Shown here: positions 7,773 through 16,872 of the stretch, one piece after another
How positions within the stretch are numbered: the first letter of the stretch is position 1
Layout of the letters: every line of letters begins with the position of its first letter
DNA from: Desulfatirhabdium butyrativorans DSM 18734
GTDB taxonomy: Bacteria > Desulfobacterota > Desulfobacteria > Desulfobacterales > Desulfatirhabdiaceae
Assembly: GCF_000429925.1 (NCBI RefSeq)
Contig: NZ_AUCU01000021.1
Span: 33,530 to 97,529, forward strand
Direction of reading: 5' to 3'
Length of the DNA stretch: 64,000 nucleotides
Made by a program: the position numbers and the translations under genes
Notes under the pieces: generated by a model
What the model saw: only the letters and a program-made list of their open reading frames with translations
Databases searched by the model: none
What the model was told of the DNA's origin: nothing

Positions 7773-10700
7773 ATGCGTTTTTCAAATAGGATTTCTTCGG
7801 AAGATCAAGGTATCATCGAGGAGGCCGCCGTTCTGGCCGAAACCTGGCAGAACAGGGCCAACGCTCTTTTGAGCGATGCGGAAAAGCGAAATCAGCATCG
7901 CATGGCAAGGCTTCTTGCCCATCCGATGGATAAAGTCATCCTGGCCCGGATCATGGATCAGAGTTTTCGGCCAAACCGCGCCGAGCGGGTGGCGGATCAG
8001 CTTCATGCATTGCTCGACACTTACGGCATTCCCTCTTTTCTCGATCCGGTGGAAAAACTGCTGATGTATGCCTTTCAGATTGCCGGACGTCATCTGCCTG
8101 CGTTTTCGGTTCCCAGGGTGATCGAAAGGATTCGTCAGGACAGCCGCCAGGCGATCGTACCCGGGGAAAGCGGGTTGCTGATGCCGCATCTGGAAAGGCG
8201 AAGGCAGGAAAACGTCCGGATGAATATCAATCATCTGGGAGAGGCCGTCCTCGGGGAGGCGGAGGCATTGCATCGGCTCCAGACCTATATCGAAGATTTG
8301 GAATCCCCTGCCATCGAATATATTTCGGTGAAGATTTCGACCATTTATTCCCAGATTTCCTCGCTGGCTTTCGACGATACGGTCAGCGTATTGTGTGAGC
8401 GCCTCTCCCGATTGTTCCTTGCAGCCAAAACGCACCGGTTTGTCCGGAAAGACGGCGGCAGCATCCAGAAATTCGTCAATCTCGACATGGAGGAGTACCG
8501 GGATCTTGATATCACGCTGCAAGCCTTCATCAAAACCCTGGAGCGCCCCCAATTTCAGGATCTTTCGGCGGGCATCGTGCTGCAGGCGTATCTTCCGGAT
8601 TCCGCCTACCTGCAGCAGGAACTGACCCGGTGGGCCATCGACCGGGTAAATCAGGGCGGCGCGCCCATCAAGATTCGTATCGTAAAGGGCGCCAATATGG
8701 AAATGGAGCTTGTGGAATCGGCGCTGAACAATTGGCCGCTGGCTCCTTTCGACAACAAACTGGACGTGGACGCCAACTACAAGCGGATGGTGGATTGGGG
8801 TGCAAGACCCGAACACATCCGGGCGGTACACCTCGGTATCGCTTCCCACAATCTTTTCGAGCTGGCCTATGCCTATGCGAGGGCGCGCCGGAACGGGGCG
8901 CTTGCGGGCATTTCTCTGGAAATGCTCGAGGGCATGGCGGACCATATCCGCAGGGCGATTCAGGAAATATTCCCCGAAGTGCTCCTGTATGCGCCTGTTG
9001 CAGCCAGAGATCAGTTCATCAACGCCATTGCCTATCTCATTCGCAGGCTGGATGAAAACACGGCGCCTGATAATTTTCTGCGGCACAGCTTCCGGCTTAG
9101 CCCCGGTTCACCGGAGTGGCGGTTTCTGAAGGATCAGTTCATCCGCTCGGTCAGCCGGCGACACCATACCCCCCATCGGTCGAATCGGAAACAAAACCGG
9201 CAGGACGAGATCGCATCGGCCAAGACGAGCACCTTCGTTACGGGTGAATTCATCAACGAACCGGATACGGACTGGTCCCTTGCCGCAAACCGGAAGTGGG
9301 CGGAGGCCATTCGGGAAAAATGGATGAAAACGCCGGAGGATGCCCCGATCGAAATCCCGATTGTCGTTTCCGGAAAATCTGTCTATGCCGGTCGGAAGAT
9401 TTTGGAGTGCATCGATCCGTCGCAAATAGGTGCAGGCTTCGCTCGACCACCGGTGACGGTGGCACGGTGTGCCCTGGCCGATGCCGGAGACCTCGATGCA
9501 GCCGTTCGGGCGGCCAAAGAGGACACCGAAGGGTGGCGCAAACGATCCATCGATGAGCGTCATGCCCTGCTCAGCCGGGTTGCCGTTGAATTCCGGAGGG
9601 CAAGGGCTGATCTGATCGGGGCCGCTGCGGCCAACACGGGCAAAGTGTTTACGGAGGCGGACATCGAGGTTTCGGAGGCCATCGATTTCCTCGAATTCTA
9701 CCCGCATTCCGCCCGCACGTTCTGGAGCATGCCGCATGTCGCAGCCTTCCCGAAGGGGGTTGGGCTGGTGATTTCCCCATGGAATTTTCCCATTTCCATT
9801 CCGGTCGGCGGTATCAGCGCAGCGCTGGCCGCAGGCAACACCGTGATTTTCAAACCCGCCTCAGCCGCCGTCCTGGTGGCCTGGGAGCTTTGCCAGTGTT
9901 TCTGGCGGGCCGGAATTCCCCAGACGGCGCTGCAGTTCGTTCCGTGTCCGGGCGAGCTTGCCGGATCCCGGCTGGTTGGAAACGCGGATATCGATTTCAT
10001 CATTCTGACAGGCGGAACCGACACCGGGATGCGGATCCTGCGGCAGCGGCCGAATGTCTGGCTGGCTGCAGAAACCGGCGGCAAGAACGCCACCATCGTT
10101 ACGGCAATGGCAGATCGGGATCAGGCCATCAAAAACGTCATTCATTCCGCCTTCAGCAATTGCGGCCAGAAATGTTCGGCAACATCCCTGCTTATCCTGG
10201 AATCGGAGGTCTATCACGACGAGGACTTCAAACGAAGATTGCTCGATGCAGCGCAAAGTCTGAAAGTCGGCTCTGCATGGCGCTTCGAAAACCGGATGGG
10301 GCCGCTCGTCTCGCCGCCACAGGGGCCGCTTCTTCGAGGGCTGAATACGCTCGATCCCGGTGAGCGGTGGCTGCTGCAGCCAACCCCGATCGATGGAAAT
10401 CCCCATCTATGGACGCCGGGAATCAAATGGGGGGTGCGGCCGGGTTCTTTCACCCACATGACGGAACTGTTTGGCCCGGTTTTGGGTGTGATGGAAGCCC
10501 GAAGCCTCGATCATGCCATTTCGCTGGCCAACCAGACCGGTTATGGCCTGACGGCGGGCATCGAGAGCCTGGATGTGCGGGAACAGGAGCGTTGGAAGGC
10601 GAAGATCACCGCCGGGAATCTCTACATCAACCGGGGAACGACTGGAGCCGTGGTGCTGCGCCAGCCCTTCGGCGGCATGAAAAAATCGGCTCTCGGGGCC

Positions 10701-11414
10701 GGAATCAAGGCGGGTGGGCCCAATTATGTGGCCCAGTTCATGCGGTTCGAGGATCGTTCGCTGCCGCCTGCCGGTCCGATCCGGCTGGAAAACCGCTGGT
10801 CGGCTCTGGTGCAGCGCTGGAAAAACAAATTGTTGTGGGGCCAGTTCGAAGAACCGGCTGAAATCGAAAAAACGATCCGGGCCATTCAGAGCGATCTCTT
10901 CCATATGGAGAACGAATTTGGCGTCGAAAAAGACTATTTTCATCTGCGTGGTCAGGACAACGTTGTCCGCTATTTGCCTGCAGGCAGGGTGTGCGTCCGG
11001 GTGCATCTGGAAGATACGCTTTTCGAGACGCTCGCCCGCATCGCCGCAGCCCGGATCGCCGGATGTTCGGTGGTGGTGAGCATGCCTTTCGGTCTTCCGG
11101 AGGATGGCTCGTTGAAACGATTTCTTTCGGGTCCGGAAGCAAAGATATTGATGGAAAACGTGGATCTGGTGCAGCAGACCGACGAGAGCCTGGCCCGATC
11201 CCTTGGAGAAATGAACCGGCTGCGGTATGCGGCGCCGGACCGGGTTCCGGAGCTGATTTATCGGGAAGCCGGGCGAATGGGCTTTACCGTCTCGAGGGCA
11301 GCAGTCTGCATGGAAGGCCGCATCGAGCTGCTGCATTATTTGCAGGAGCAGAGCATCTGCAACAATTACCATCGATACGGGAACATCGGGGAGCGCTCCG
11401 TGATGCTTTCCTGA
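7773..11414 (+). CDS. putA: Bifunctional proline dehydrogenase / glutamate semialdehyde dehydrogenase
   Basis: Oxidises proline to glutamate in two steps, FAD-dependent then NAD-dependent. The 1213-residue protein has the proline dehydrogenase barrel in the first part (ISVKISTIYSQ, VNLDMEEYRDLD, RIVKGANMEME, HNLFELAYAYA). The aldehyde dehydrogenase part follows from about residue 520 (SPWNFPISIPVGG, the Glu of AAETGGKNA, catalytic Cys in SNCGQKCSA). There is no N-terminal DNA-binding domain, so this form should not self-regulate. The ATG at 7773 has AAAAGGA upstream; a TTG at 7752 is the alternative. A C-terminal extension of about 200 residues follows the dehydrogenase core. Confidence 0.94.
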   Translation: MRFSNRISSEDQGIIEEAAVLAETWQNRANALLSDAEKRNQHRMARLLAHPMDKVILARIMDQSFRPNRAERVADQLHALLDTYGIPSFLDPVEKLLMYAFQIAGRHLPAFSVPRVIERIRQDSRQAIVPGESGLLMPHLERRRQENVRMNINHLGEAVLGEAEALHRLQTYIEDLESPAIEYISVKISTIYSQISSLAFDDTVSVLCERLSRLFLAAKTHRFVRKDGGSIQKFVNLDMEEYRDLDITLQAFIKTLERPQFQDLSAGIVLQAYLPDSAYLQQELTRWAIDRVNQGGAPIKIRIVKGANMEMELVESALNNWPLAPFDNKLDVDANYKRMVDWGARPEHIRAVHLGIASHNLFELAYAYARARRNGALAGISLEMLEGMADHIRRAIQEIFPEVLLYAPVAARDQFINAIAYLIRRLDENTAPDNFLRHSFRLSPGSPEWRFLKDQFIRSVSRRHHTPHRSNRKQNRQDEIASAKTSTFVTGEFINEPDTDWSLAANRKWAEAIREKWMKTPEDAPIEIPIVVSGKSVYAGRKILECIDPSQIGAGFARPPVTVARCALADAGDLDAAVRAAKEDTEGWRKRSIDERHALLSRVAVEFRRARADLIGAAAANTGKVFTEADIEVSEAIDFLEFYPHSARTFWSMPHVAAFPKGVGLVISPWNFPISIPVGGISAALAAGNTVIFKPASAAVLVAWELCQCFWRAGIPQTALQFVPCPGELAGSRLVGNADIDFIILTGGTDTGMRILRQRPNVWLAAETGGKNATIVTAMADRDQAIKNVIHSAFSNCGQKCSATSLLILESEVYHDEDFKRRLLDAAQSLKVGSAWRFENRMGPLVSPPQGPLLRGLNTLDPGERWLLQPTPIDGNPHLWTPGIKWGVRPGSFTHMTELFGPVLGVMEARSLDHAISLANQTGYGLTAGIESLDVREQERWKAKITAGNLYINRGTTGAVVLRQPFGGMKKSALGAGIKAGGPNYVAQFMRFEDRSLPPAGPIRLENRWSALVQRWKNKLLWGQFEEPAEIEKTIRAIQSDLFHMENEFGVEKDYFHLRGQDNVVRYLPAGRVCVRVHLEDTLFETLARIAAARIAGCSVVVSMPFGLPEDGSLKRFLSGPEAKILMENVDLVQQTDESLARSLGEMNRLRYAAPDRVPELIYREAGRMGFTVSRAAVCMEGRIELLHYLQEQSICNNYHRYGNIGERSVMLS

Positions 11415-11437
11415 CGAGGATCGTTTTCGGCCCGTCG

Positions 11438-12475
11438 TTATTTCAGGTCGTTGGTGGATTCAAACAGGTTGTGTATATCCTCCATTTTTTCTTTGGCCGC
11501 GATATACCCTTCTTCGATGGTATGGGCTACCTTGTCGAAATCCATCATCTTGAGTTCGCCGAGCCGGGGCTCGATTAGAATATCCGGCGGGTCTACGGCA
11601 AGATTGATCCGGTTGATTCTGCGCTGCATGATGGCGATGGACGTGGTCACCGTTTCGATGATATCGGGCGCGGGTGATTCCTGTTGCAGAAGCTCACCGA
11701 TTTTCGCTTTGAATTCGGCTTCCGCACTCTGGTAAAAGCCGCTCAGTTTGTTCATCAACTCGCCTGCATACGAGCGTCCCTCTTCTGCAGCCGTCTTGGC
11801 CTTCCCTTTCTTTCGGGATGCTTTCACAACCATTTTCTGCCGGGATGCAATCGTTCCACTCAGATCGACGGCAATGATCAGGTCCCCATCCTCCACTCGC
11901 GCCGCGCCAACCGGAACAGGATCCACAAGCCCGCCGTCCACAAGCCATCGGTCTTTGATTCGTGCCGGGGCGAACAGACCCGGCACGGACATGGTCGCCC
12001 GCAAGGCATCCAGAAGGTTTCCGGATTTCAAAATCACTTTTTCGCCGGTCTGCAGGTCGGTTGCCACCATGGAAACCGGTATCCGAAGCTCCGAAAACTC
12101 CGTCGCTTCGGCGTGCATGAAAAAGAGCTCTTTCAATTTCTTGGTGGCATTCAACAGTCCCGATCGCGGGAAAACCACATCGAAATAGGAAAAGACTTTT
12201 TTCCCGTCCATCTTCAGTACGAAGTCCTTCAGGCTTTTCAGGCCACCGGCGGCATAGATGGCGCCGACATAGGCTCCGATGCTGCATCCGACAATGTAGT
12301 CGATCGGAAAACCTGCCTCCTCCAGTGCCTCGATGACGCCGATATGGGCCCATCCCCTCGATGATCCGCTTCCGAGAACCAGCCCGATCCGTTTTCGGGA
12401 AGGCGTCGGATTTGTGATTGGGGCCGTTACTTCGCTGATTTCTCTTCCGTCCCTTTTTCCAAGTTTCCACACCAT
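11438..12475 (-). CDS. Patatin-like phospholipase (RssA type)
   Basis: A 345-residue putative serine lipase/acyl hydrolase. The oxyanion-hole segment GSGSSRGWAHIG (about 35-46), the nucleophile elbow GCSIGA and the catalytic Asp in DGGLVDPVP form the patatin Ser-Asp dyad. About 120 further residues at the C-terminus are charged and helical. The ATG at 12475 has TGGAG eight bases upstream. It converges with putA across 23 bases. Substrate unknown. Confidence 0.88.
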   Translation of the reverse strand: MVWKLGKRDGREISEVTAPITNPTPSRKRIGLVLGSGSSRGWAHIGVIEALEEAGFPIDYIVGCSIGAYVGAIYAAGGLKSLKDFVLKMDGKKVFSYFDVVFPRSGLLNATKKLKELFFMHAEATEFSELRIPVSMVATDLQTGEKVILKSGNLLDALRATMSVPGLFAPARIKDRWLVDGGLVDPVPVGAARVEDGDLIIAVDLSGTIASRQKMVVKASRKKGKAKTAAEEGRSYAGELMNKLSGFYQSAEAEFKAKIGELLQQESPAPDIIETVTTSIAIMQRRINRINLAVDPPDILIEPRLGELKMMDFDKVAHTIEEGYIAAKEKMEDIHNLFESTNDLK

Positions 12476-12685
12476 GACCGTTTCTCCAGAGCCTATTTGA
12501 AAAGCGCTTTACACGGTTTCGAGAGTATAGTATCTTTCAACGTTCTTTTCAGCCCGATGGGTGTTTTACAGTGCAAATGAAAAGCACACGGATGGGTCCC
12601 ATTGTTGGGATGAGGCCTATCGGATATCCAAAATCCTGCGGTTATTTGAATCGTTTGTATATCGAAAAAAAGGAAAGGACTTGTC

Positions 12686-12877
12686 ATGTCGAAAATTTGC
12701 GAAATTTGTGGGAAGAAACCCACTACCGGCTGCAATGTATCTCATGCCCACAATGTCACCAAAAGAAAATTCAATCCCAATCTGCAAAGGGTGCGGATCC
12801 TGATGAACGGCAAGGTAAAAAAAGCCAATGTCTGCACCAATTGCATCAAAGGTGGGGGCATCACCAAAGCACCCTGA
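12686..12877 (+). CDS. rpmB: 50S ribosomal protein L28
   Basis: A 63-residue ribosomal protein with the family's N-terminal [11 protein letters not shown] and the [16 protein letters not shown] segment. Two CXXC pairs (CEIC, CTNC) mark it as the zinc-binding (C+) form of L28. AAAGGA lies 7 bases before the ATG. It is a single gene followed by a strong hairpin. Confidence 0.97.
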   Translation: MSKICEICGKKPTTGCNVSHAHNVTKRKFNPNLQRVRILMNGKVKKANVCTNCIKGGGITKAP

Positions 12878-12901
12878 AAATCGCCTCCTGTCCGCATGGG
12901 T

Positions 12902-12938
12902 GCAGGGGCGGGTTTCAAACCCGCTCCTGCCTAATTTT
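12902..12938 (+). terminator. Hairpin with T-rich tail behind rpmB
   Basis: GCAGGGGCGGGTTT pairs with AACCCGCTCCTGC (12902-12930) with one mismatch, followed by TAATTTT. It fits an intrinsic terminator of rpmB, although similar GC hairpins also occur as dispersed repeats in other genomes. Confidence 0.65.
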
Positions 12939-13191
12939 GATGAACTCGTAAAAAGTCAAAATCGAGTCGGCGTTGTAAAAAGGCCGCAGACAAGGCGCGC
13001 AAATCCTGAGGAATGAGGAGTAGTTAGTGCCTGAACGGAAAACCCCTATTTGGTTCAGCCCGCCCTCCGGCTCAGGTTGTACCCAAAACGGGTTTTCCGT
13101 TCAGGTACGAGTTAACCTGCGCCGCAGGGACGAAGGAGGCAGCGCAATCCCGCGATGCGCGGGATATCCGGACTTTTTACAAAGCCGTCAA
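12938..13191. repeat. Long-arm palindromic repeat, interrupted by a family A copy
   Basis: The outer arms are CTCGTAAAAAGTC on the left and GACTTTTTACAAAGCCGTCAA on the right. The same arm type surrounds the REP element at 26132-26267. The interior holds GC-rich sequence split by a family A element. The right arm contains the rel stop codon. No gene is supported in this stretch. Confidence 0.65.
13026..13109. repeat. Repeat family A, copy 2 (short, nested)
   Basis: An 84-bp element with left end AGTGCCTGAACGGAAAACCCC and inverted right end GGGTTTTCCGTTCAGGTACG. It carries the family's CCCTCCGGCTCAGGTTGTA core but lacks most of the interior of copy 1. AGTT(A) occurs at both junctions (13022 and 13110), so it looks inserted into the surrounding palindromic repeat. 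Confidence 0.75.
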
Positions 13192-15338
13192 TTTTCCAGC
13201 CGTTTGACAAACCGCACCCCTTTGATTTTTCGAATATCCTTCATCAGATCGGCCAGATGATCCCTGCTGTTGACCGAGAGCGTCAAGCGGGTGGTCGCCA
13301 TCATGTCGTCGCCGGTGGCCGAATTGACGCCCAGAATATTCGCACCTTTCCGCGAGATTTCCGAAGTAATGTCCGCCAGAAGACCTACCCGATCGTAGGA
13401 CAGAATTTCGACATTGACGGGATAGCTTTCGTGCTGCACATCCCCCCAGTGTGCCTCGAGTGTTCGTTCGGGAATGACGTTTCGCATGCTCGGGCAATCG
13501 ATTCGATGAACGGTGACACCCCTGCCACGGGTGATGAATCCGATGATCCGGTCTCCGGGGATGGGATTGCAGCATTTGCCTTTTCGGTGTTGGATGTCAT
13601 CGTAGCCCTTGATGATGATGTCCGTGCTTTTGGGCTTGTTCGATCGGATTTTCCCGAGGAGTTTTTCGATCAGCGATTCGGATGTGATTTCCGGTTCCTC
13701 TTTGGGAACCATCTTTCTGAAAATCTGAAGCGGGGTTATCCGGCCAAATCCGGTTGCGGCCATCAATTCGTCCAGATTCTTGAATCCGAAGAATTGGACG
13801 ATTTCATCCATTTCCGGGGCCTTGGCCATGTCGTGAAAATTCTTGTTGTGCTTGCGAAATTCCTTTTCGCACATTTCCTTGCCCTGGTTAACCGATCGTT
13901 CCTTCTCCTGAGAGCGGATCCACTGCAAAATCCGGCCCCTCGCCTTGGCTGTCTTGACGAACGAGAGCCAGTCGCGACTGGGCATGTGGTTCTTGGTGGT
14001 GAGAATGTGAACCGTTTCGCCGGTTTTCAGCTTGTAGTTGAGCGGCACGATCCGGCCGTTGACCTTTGCGCCGGTGCATTGGTTGCCGATGTCCGTATGA
14101 ATCAGGTAGGCCAGGTCCACCGGTGTGGCGCCCTGCGGCAAGGTTCTGAGGTCCCCTTTCGGCGTGAAAACGTAGACTTCATCCTGAAACAGGTCCAGGC
14201 GGACATTTTCGAGATATTCCTGTGAGGTATGGCTGTACTCCTGGTTCTGCACCAGATCCTGCAGCCATGCGAACTGTTTGGCCATGTCGAGATCGGCCGG
14301 TTTTCCTTCCTTGTAGCTCCAGTGGGCCGCGATTCCTGCCTTCGCTTCCTGGTCCATCTCCCGGGTCCGCAACTGGATTTCGATCCTTCTGCCCAGCGGG
14401 CCGAAGACCGTGGTGTGCAGCGAGCGGTAGCCGTTGGGCTTGGGTCTGCCGATGTAGTCCTTGAATTTCCCCTGGATATGGGGCCATTTGCTGTGGATGT
14501 ATCCCAGGGCCTGCCAGCACTCCTGGACGGAATTCATGATGATCCGGAACGCGATGATATCGTAGATTTCCTCGAAGGGGAGCTGCTGGTTGACCATCTT
14601 GCGGTAGATGCTGTAGAGGTTCTTGTAGCGGCCCATCACCTCGACCGAATGCCCGTTCTGGGCCATCAGATCGCCAAGCTCCCGTTTGACCATTTCAATG
14701 TATTCTTCCTTTTCGCTCTGGTCGCGCATGAGCTTGTTCTTCAAATCCTCGTATTCTTCCGGATGGGTGTAGCGGAAGGCGTTGTCCTCGAGTTCGTTCT
14801 TGATCCAGTAGATGCCCATCCGGGAGGCGAGCGGCGCATAGATATCGAGGGTTTCCTGGGCGATTTCCCGTTTGCGTTTTTCGGACTTGTGGTACTGCAG
14901 GGTTCGCATGTTGTGGATGCGGTCCGCCAGCTTGATCAGCAGGACCCGGATGTCCTTGGACATCGCGAGAATCATTTTCCGGTAGTTTTCCACCTGCCGG
15001 TCGATGGTGTTGGCGAATTCGAGCTCGCTCAGTTTCGTGACGCCATCGACAAGATGTTTCACATTCGGGCCGAAATTCTCCTCGATTTCTTCGATGGTGG
15101 CATGGGTATCTTCCACGACATCATGGAGCAGCCCGGCGGCGATGCTGACGACATCGAGCTTCATGTCGGCCAGGATGCCCGCCACCTCCAGCGGGTGCAT
15201 CAGATAGGGCTCGCCGCTCATCCGGACTTGACCGTCATGCACACGGGCCGAGTAGATGTAGGCCCGTTCGATGAGATCGCAATCCGCATCCGGGTTGGTT
15301 TCGAGAACCTTGTCGATGATATCGTTGATCCGGATCAT
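13188..15338 (-). CDS. rel: Bifunctional (p)ppGpp synthetase/hydrolase (Rel/SpoT)
   Basis: Long RelA/SpoT homologue of 716 residues that makes and degrades the alarmone (p)ppGpp. The N-terminal HD hydrolase is intact (HDVVEDT motif, about residues 40-190). The synthetase domain follows (GRPKPNGYRSLHTT), then a TGS domain (DEVYVFTPKGDLRTLP), a conserved Cys segment and a C-terminal ACT domain (DRVGLLADITSEI). The ATG at 15338 gives the family-typical start MIRINDI. It lies 10 bases behind proS and is the last gene of ispG-proS-rel. The stop codon lies in a repeat arm. Confidence 0.95.
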   Translation of the reverse strand: MIRINDIIDKVLETNPDADCDLIERAYIYSARVHDGQVRMSGEPYLMHPLEVAGILADMKLDVVSIAAGLLHDVVEDTHATIEEIEENFGPNVKHLVDGVTKLSELEFANTIDRQVENYRKMILAMSKDIRVLLIKLADRIHNMRTLQYHKSEKRKREIAQETLDIYAPLASRMGIYWIKNELEDNAFRYTHPEEYEDLKNKLMRDQSEKEEYIEMVKRELGDLMAQNGHSVEVMGRYKNLYSIYRKMVNQQLPFEEIYDIIAFRIIMNSVQECWQALGYIHSKWPHIQGKFKDYIGRPKPNGYRSLHTTVFGPLGRRIEIQLRTREMDQEAKAGIAAHWSYKEGKPADLDMAKQFAWLQDLVQNQEYSHTSQEYLENVRLDLFQDEVYVFTPKGDLRTLPQGATPVDLAYLIHTDIGNQCTGAKVNGRIVPLNYKLKTGETVHILTTKNHMPSRDWLSFVKTAKARGRILQWIRSQEKERSVNQGKEMCEKEFRKHNKNFHDMAKAPEMDEIVQFFGFKNLDELMAATGFGRITPLQIFRKMVPKEEPEITSESLIEKLLGKIRSNKPKSTDIIIKGYDDIQHRKGKCCNPIPGDRIIGFITRGRGVTVHRIDCPSMRNVIPERTLEAHWGDVQHESYPVNVEILSYDRVGLLADITSEISRKGANILGVNSATGDDMMATTRLTLSVNSRDHLADLMKDIRKIKGVRFVKRLEN

Positions 15339-15348
15339 GGAAATACCA

Positions 15349-16872
15349 TCAATACGCCTTGGCGAAGACCACCCGCTGGGAGCTGGGTCTGCCGCAGCCA
15401 ATGCATTTGCCCGCCTCCTCAGGCATCCCGAAAGGAATGCATCGGATGGTGACGGTCAGCTCCTGTTTGATCCTGGCTTCACATTCGGCTTCGCCGCACC
15501 AGTGGCTGAGGGCGAAACCGCCGTGGATTTCAGGCTTGTCCGCATTTTTTGGCGTGAAAAATGCGTTGAATGCCGCAGGATCGTCGATCGAGCGGGTATG
15601 GGCCTTCTGAAACGCCAGCGCGCGATCGAAAAGCCCCTGCTGGATGTCATCCAGAACCGAGCAGACGCTTTCCAGAAAAACGGTTTTCTGCAGGAATTGC
15701 TTTTCTTTGGGGCTTCGATCCCGTCTGGCCATCATGATCCCATCCTTGGCGATGTCCCGCGGGCCGATCTCGATGCGGACCGGTATTCCCTTCTTGATCC
15801 ATTCCCAGCCCCTCGCGCCGCCGATATCCCGATCGTCCACCTCTACCTGCAGGAGCCGATCGTGGTATCGGATGGTTCGCAACTGGGCACAAAGTTCGCC
15901 GGTGTAGGCCAGGACCGCCGATTTTTCGGCATCCGTTCGGTAGATGGGCAGCAGCACCACATGGGCGGAGGCGATTTTGGGCGGCATCACCACACCGTTG
16001 TCGTCCCCGTGGGTCATGATGAGCCCGCCGATCAGCCGGGTGCTCGCTCCCCAGGACGTTGTCCAGGCGTATTGCTCGGTTTCCTCGCGGCTCTGGAATC
16101 GAATACCGGATGCCTTGGCGAAATTCTGGCCCAGGAAATGGGACGTTCCTGCCTGGAGGGCTTTCCGATCCTGCATCATGGCCTCGATACACTGCGTTTC
16201 GACGGCTCCCGGAAAAGTTTCGGCCGGCGATTTCCGGCCCCGGATGACGGGGATCGCCAGATAGTCTTCGACGAATGTGGCATAGATATCGAGCATCAAG
16301 CGGGTTCTTTCCCGGGCTTCCGCTTCCGTAGCATGAGCCGTATGACCTTCCTGCCAGAGAAATTCGCTGGTTCGCAGGAATATCCGGGTACGCATCTCCC
16401 AGCGCACGACGTTGCCCCACTGATTGAGCAGCATCGGCAGATCCCGATAACTGCTGATCCATTTGGAGAAGGCATCGCCGATAATGGTCTCGGAAGTGGG
16501 CCGGACGATGAGCGGCTCGGTCAGCTCCGCAGCCGGGACGAGCCCTCCTGCGGCATTCTTTTCGAGTCGGTGATGCGTGACCACCGCGCATTCGGTGGCG
16601 AACCCTTCGACGTGATCCGCTTCTTTCTGGAGGAAACTTAAGGGGATGAACAAGGGGAAATAGGCGTTCTTCACACCCGTCGCCTTGAACATCTCGTCCA
16701 TCACCCGCATGATGTTTTCCCAGAGCGCGTATCCCCAGGGTTTGATCACCATGCACCCGCGGACAGGGGATTTTTCCGCCATGTCCGAAGCCTTCACCAC
16801 CTGCTGATACCATTCCGGATAATCTTCCTGCCTTGTGGGCGATATCGCCGCTTTCTCGGATGCCGAGCTCAT
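15349..16872 (-). CDS. proS: Prolyl-tRNA synthetase, archaeal/eukaryotic-like type
   Basis: Charges tRNA-Pro. The 507-residue protein lacks the insertion domain of the E. coli type. It carries class II motifs (RPTSETI, motif 2 FLRTSEFLWQEGHTAHA, motif 3 GAST RLIGG region) and a C-terminal zinc domain (CGEAECE, CIGCG) ending in the terminal Tyr typical of this ProRS type. It overlaps the ispG stop by ATGA and precedes rel, linking amino-acid charging with the stringent response. Confidence 0.95.
   Translation of the reverse strand: MSSASEKAAISPTRQEDYPEWYQQVVKASDMAEKSPVRGCMVIKPWGYALWENIMRVMDEMFKATGVKNAYFPLFIPLSFLQKEADHVEGFATECAVVTHHRLEKNAAGGLVPAAELTEPLIVRPTSETIIGDAFSKWISSYRDLPMLLNQWGNVVRWEMRTRIFLRTSEFLWQEGHTAHATEAEARERTRLMLDIYATFVEDYLAIPVIRGRKSPAETFPGAVETQCIEAMMQDRKALQAGTSHFLGQNFAKASGIRFQSREETEQYAWTTSWGASTRLIGGLIMTHGDDNGVVMPPKIASAHVVLLPIYRTDAEKSAVLAYTGELCAQLRTIRYHDRLLQVEVDDRDIGGARGWEWIKKGIPVRIEIGPRDIAKDGIMMARRDRSPKEKQFLQKTVFLESVCSVLDDIQQGLFDRALAFQKAHTRSIDDPAAFNAFFTPKNADKPEIHGGFALSHWCGEAECEARIKQELTVTIRCIPFGMPEEAGKCIGCGRPSSQRVVFAKAY

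Noticed and set aside
14229..15452. Forward open frame of 407 codons
   Set aside because: Antisense shadow of rel, which carries HD, synthetase, TGS and ACT domains.
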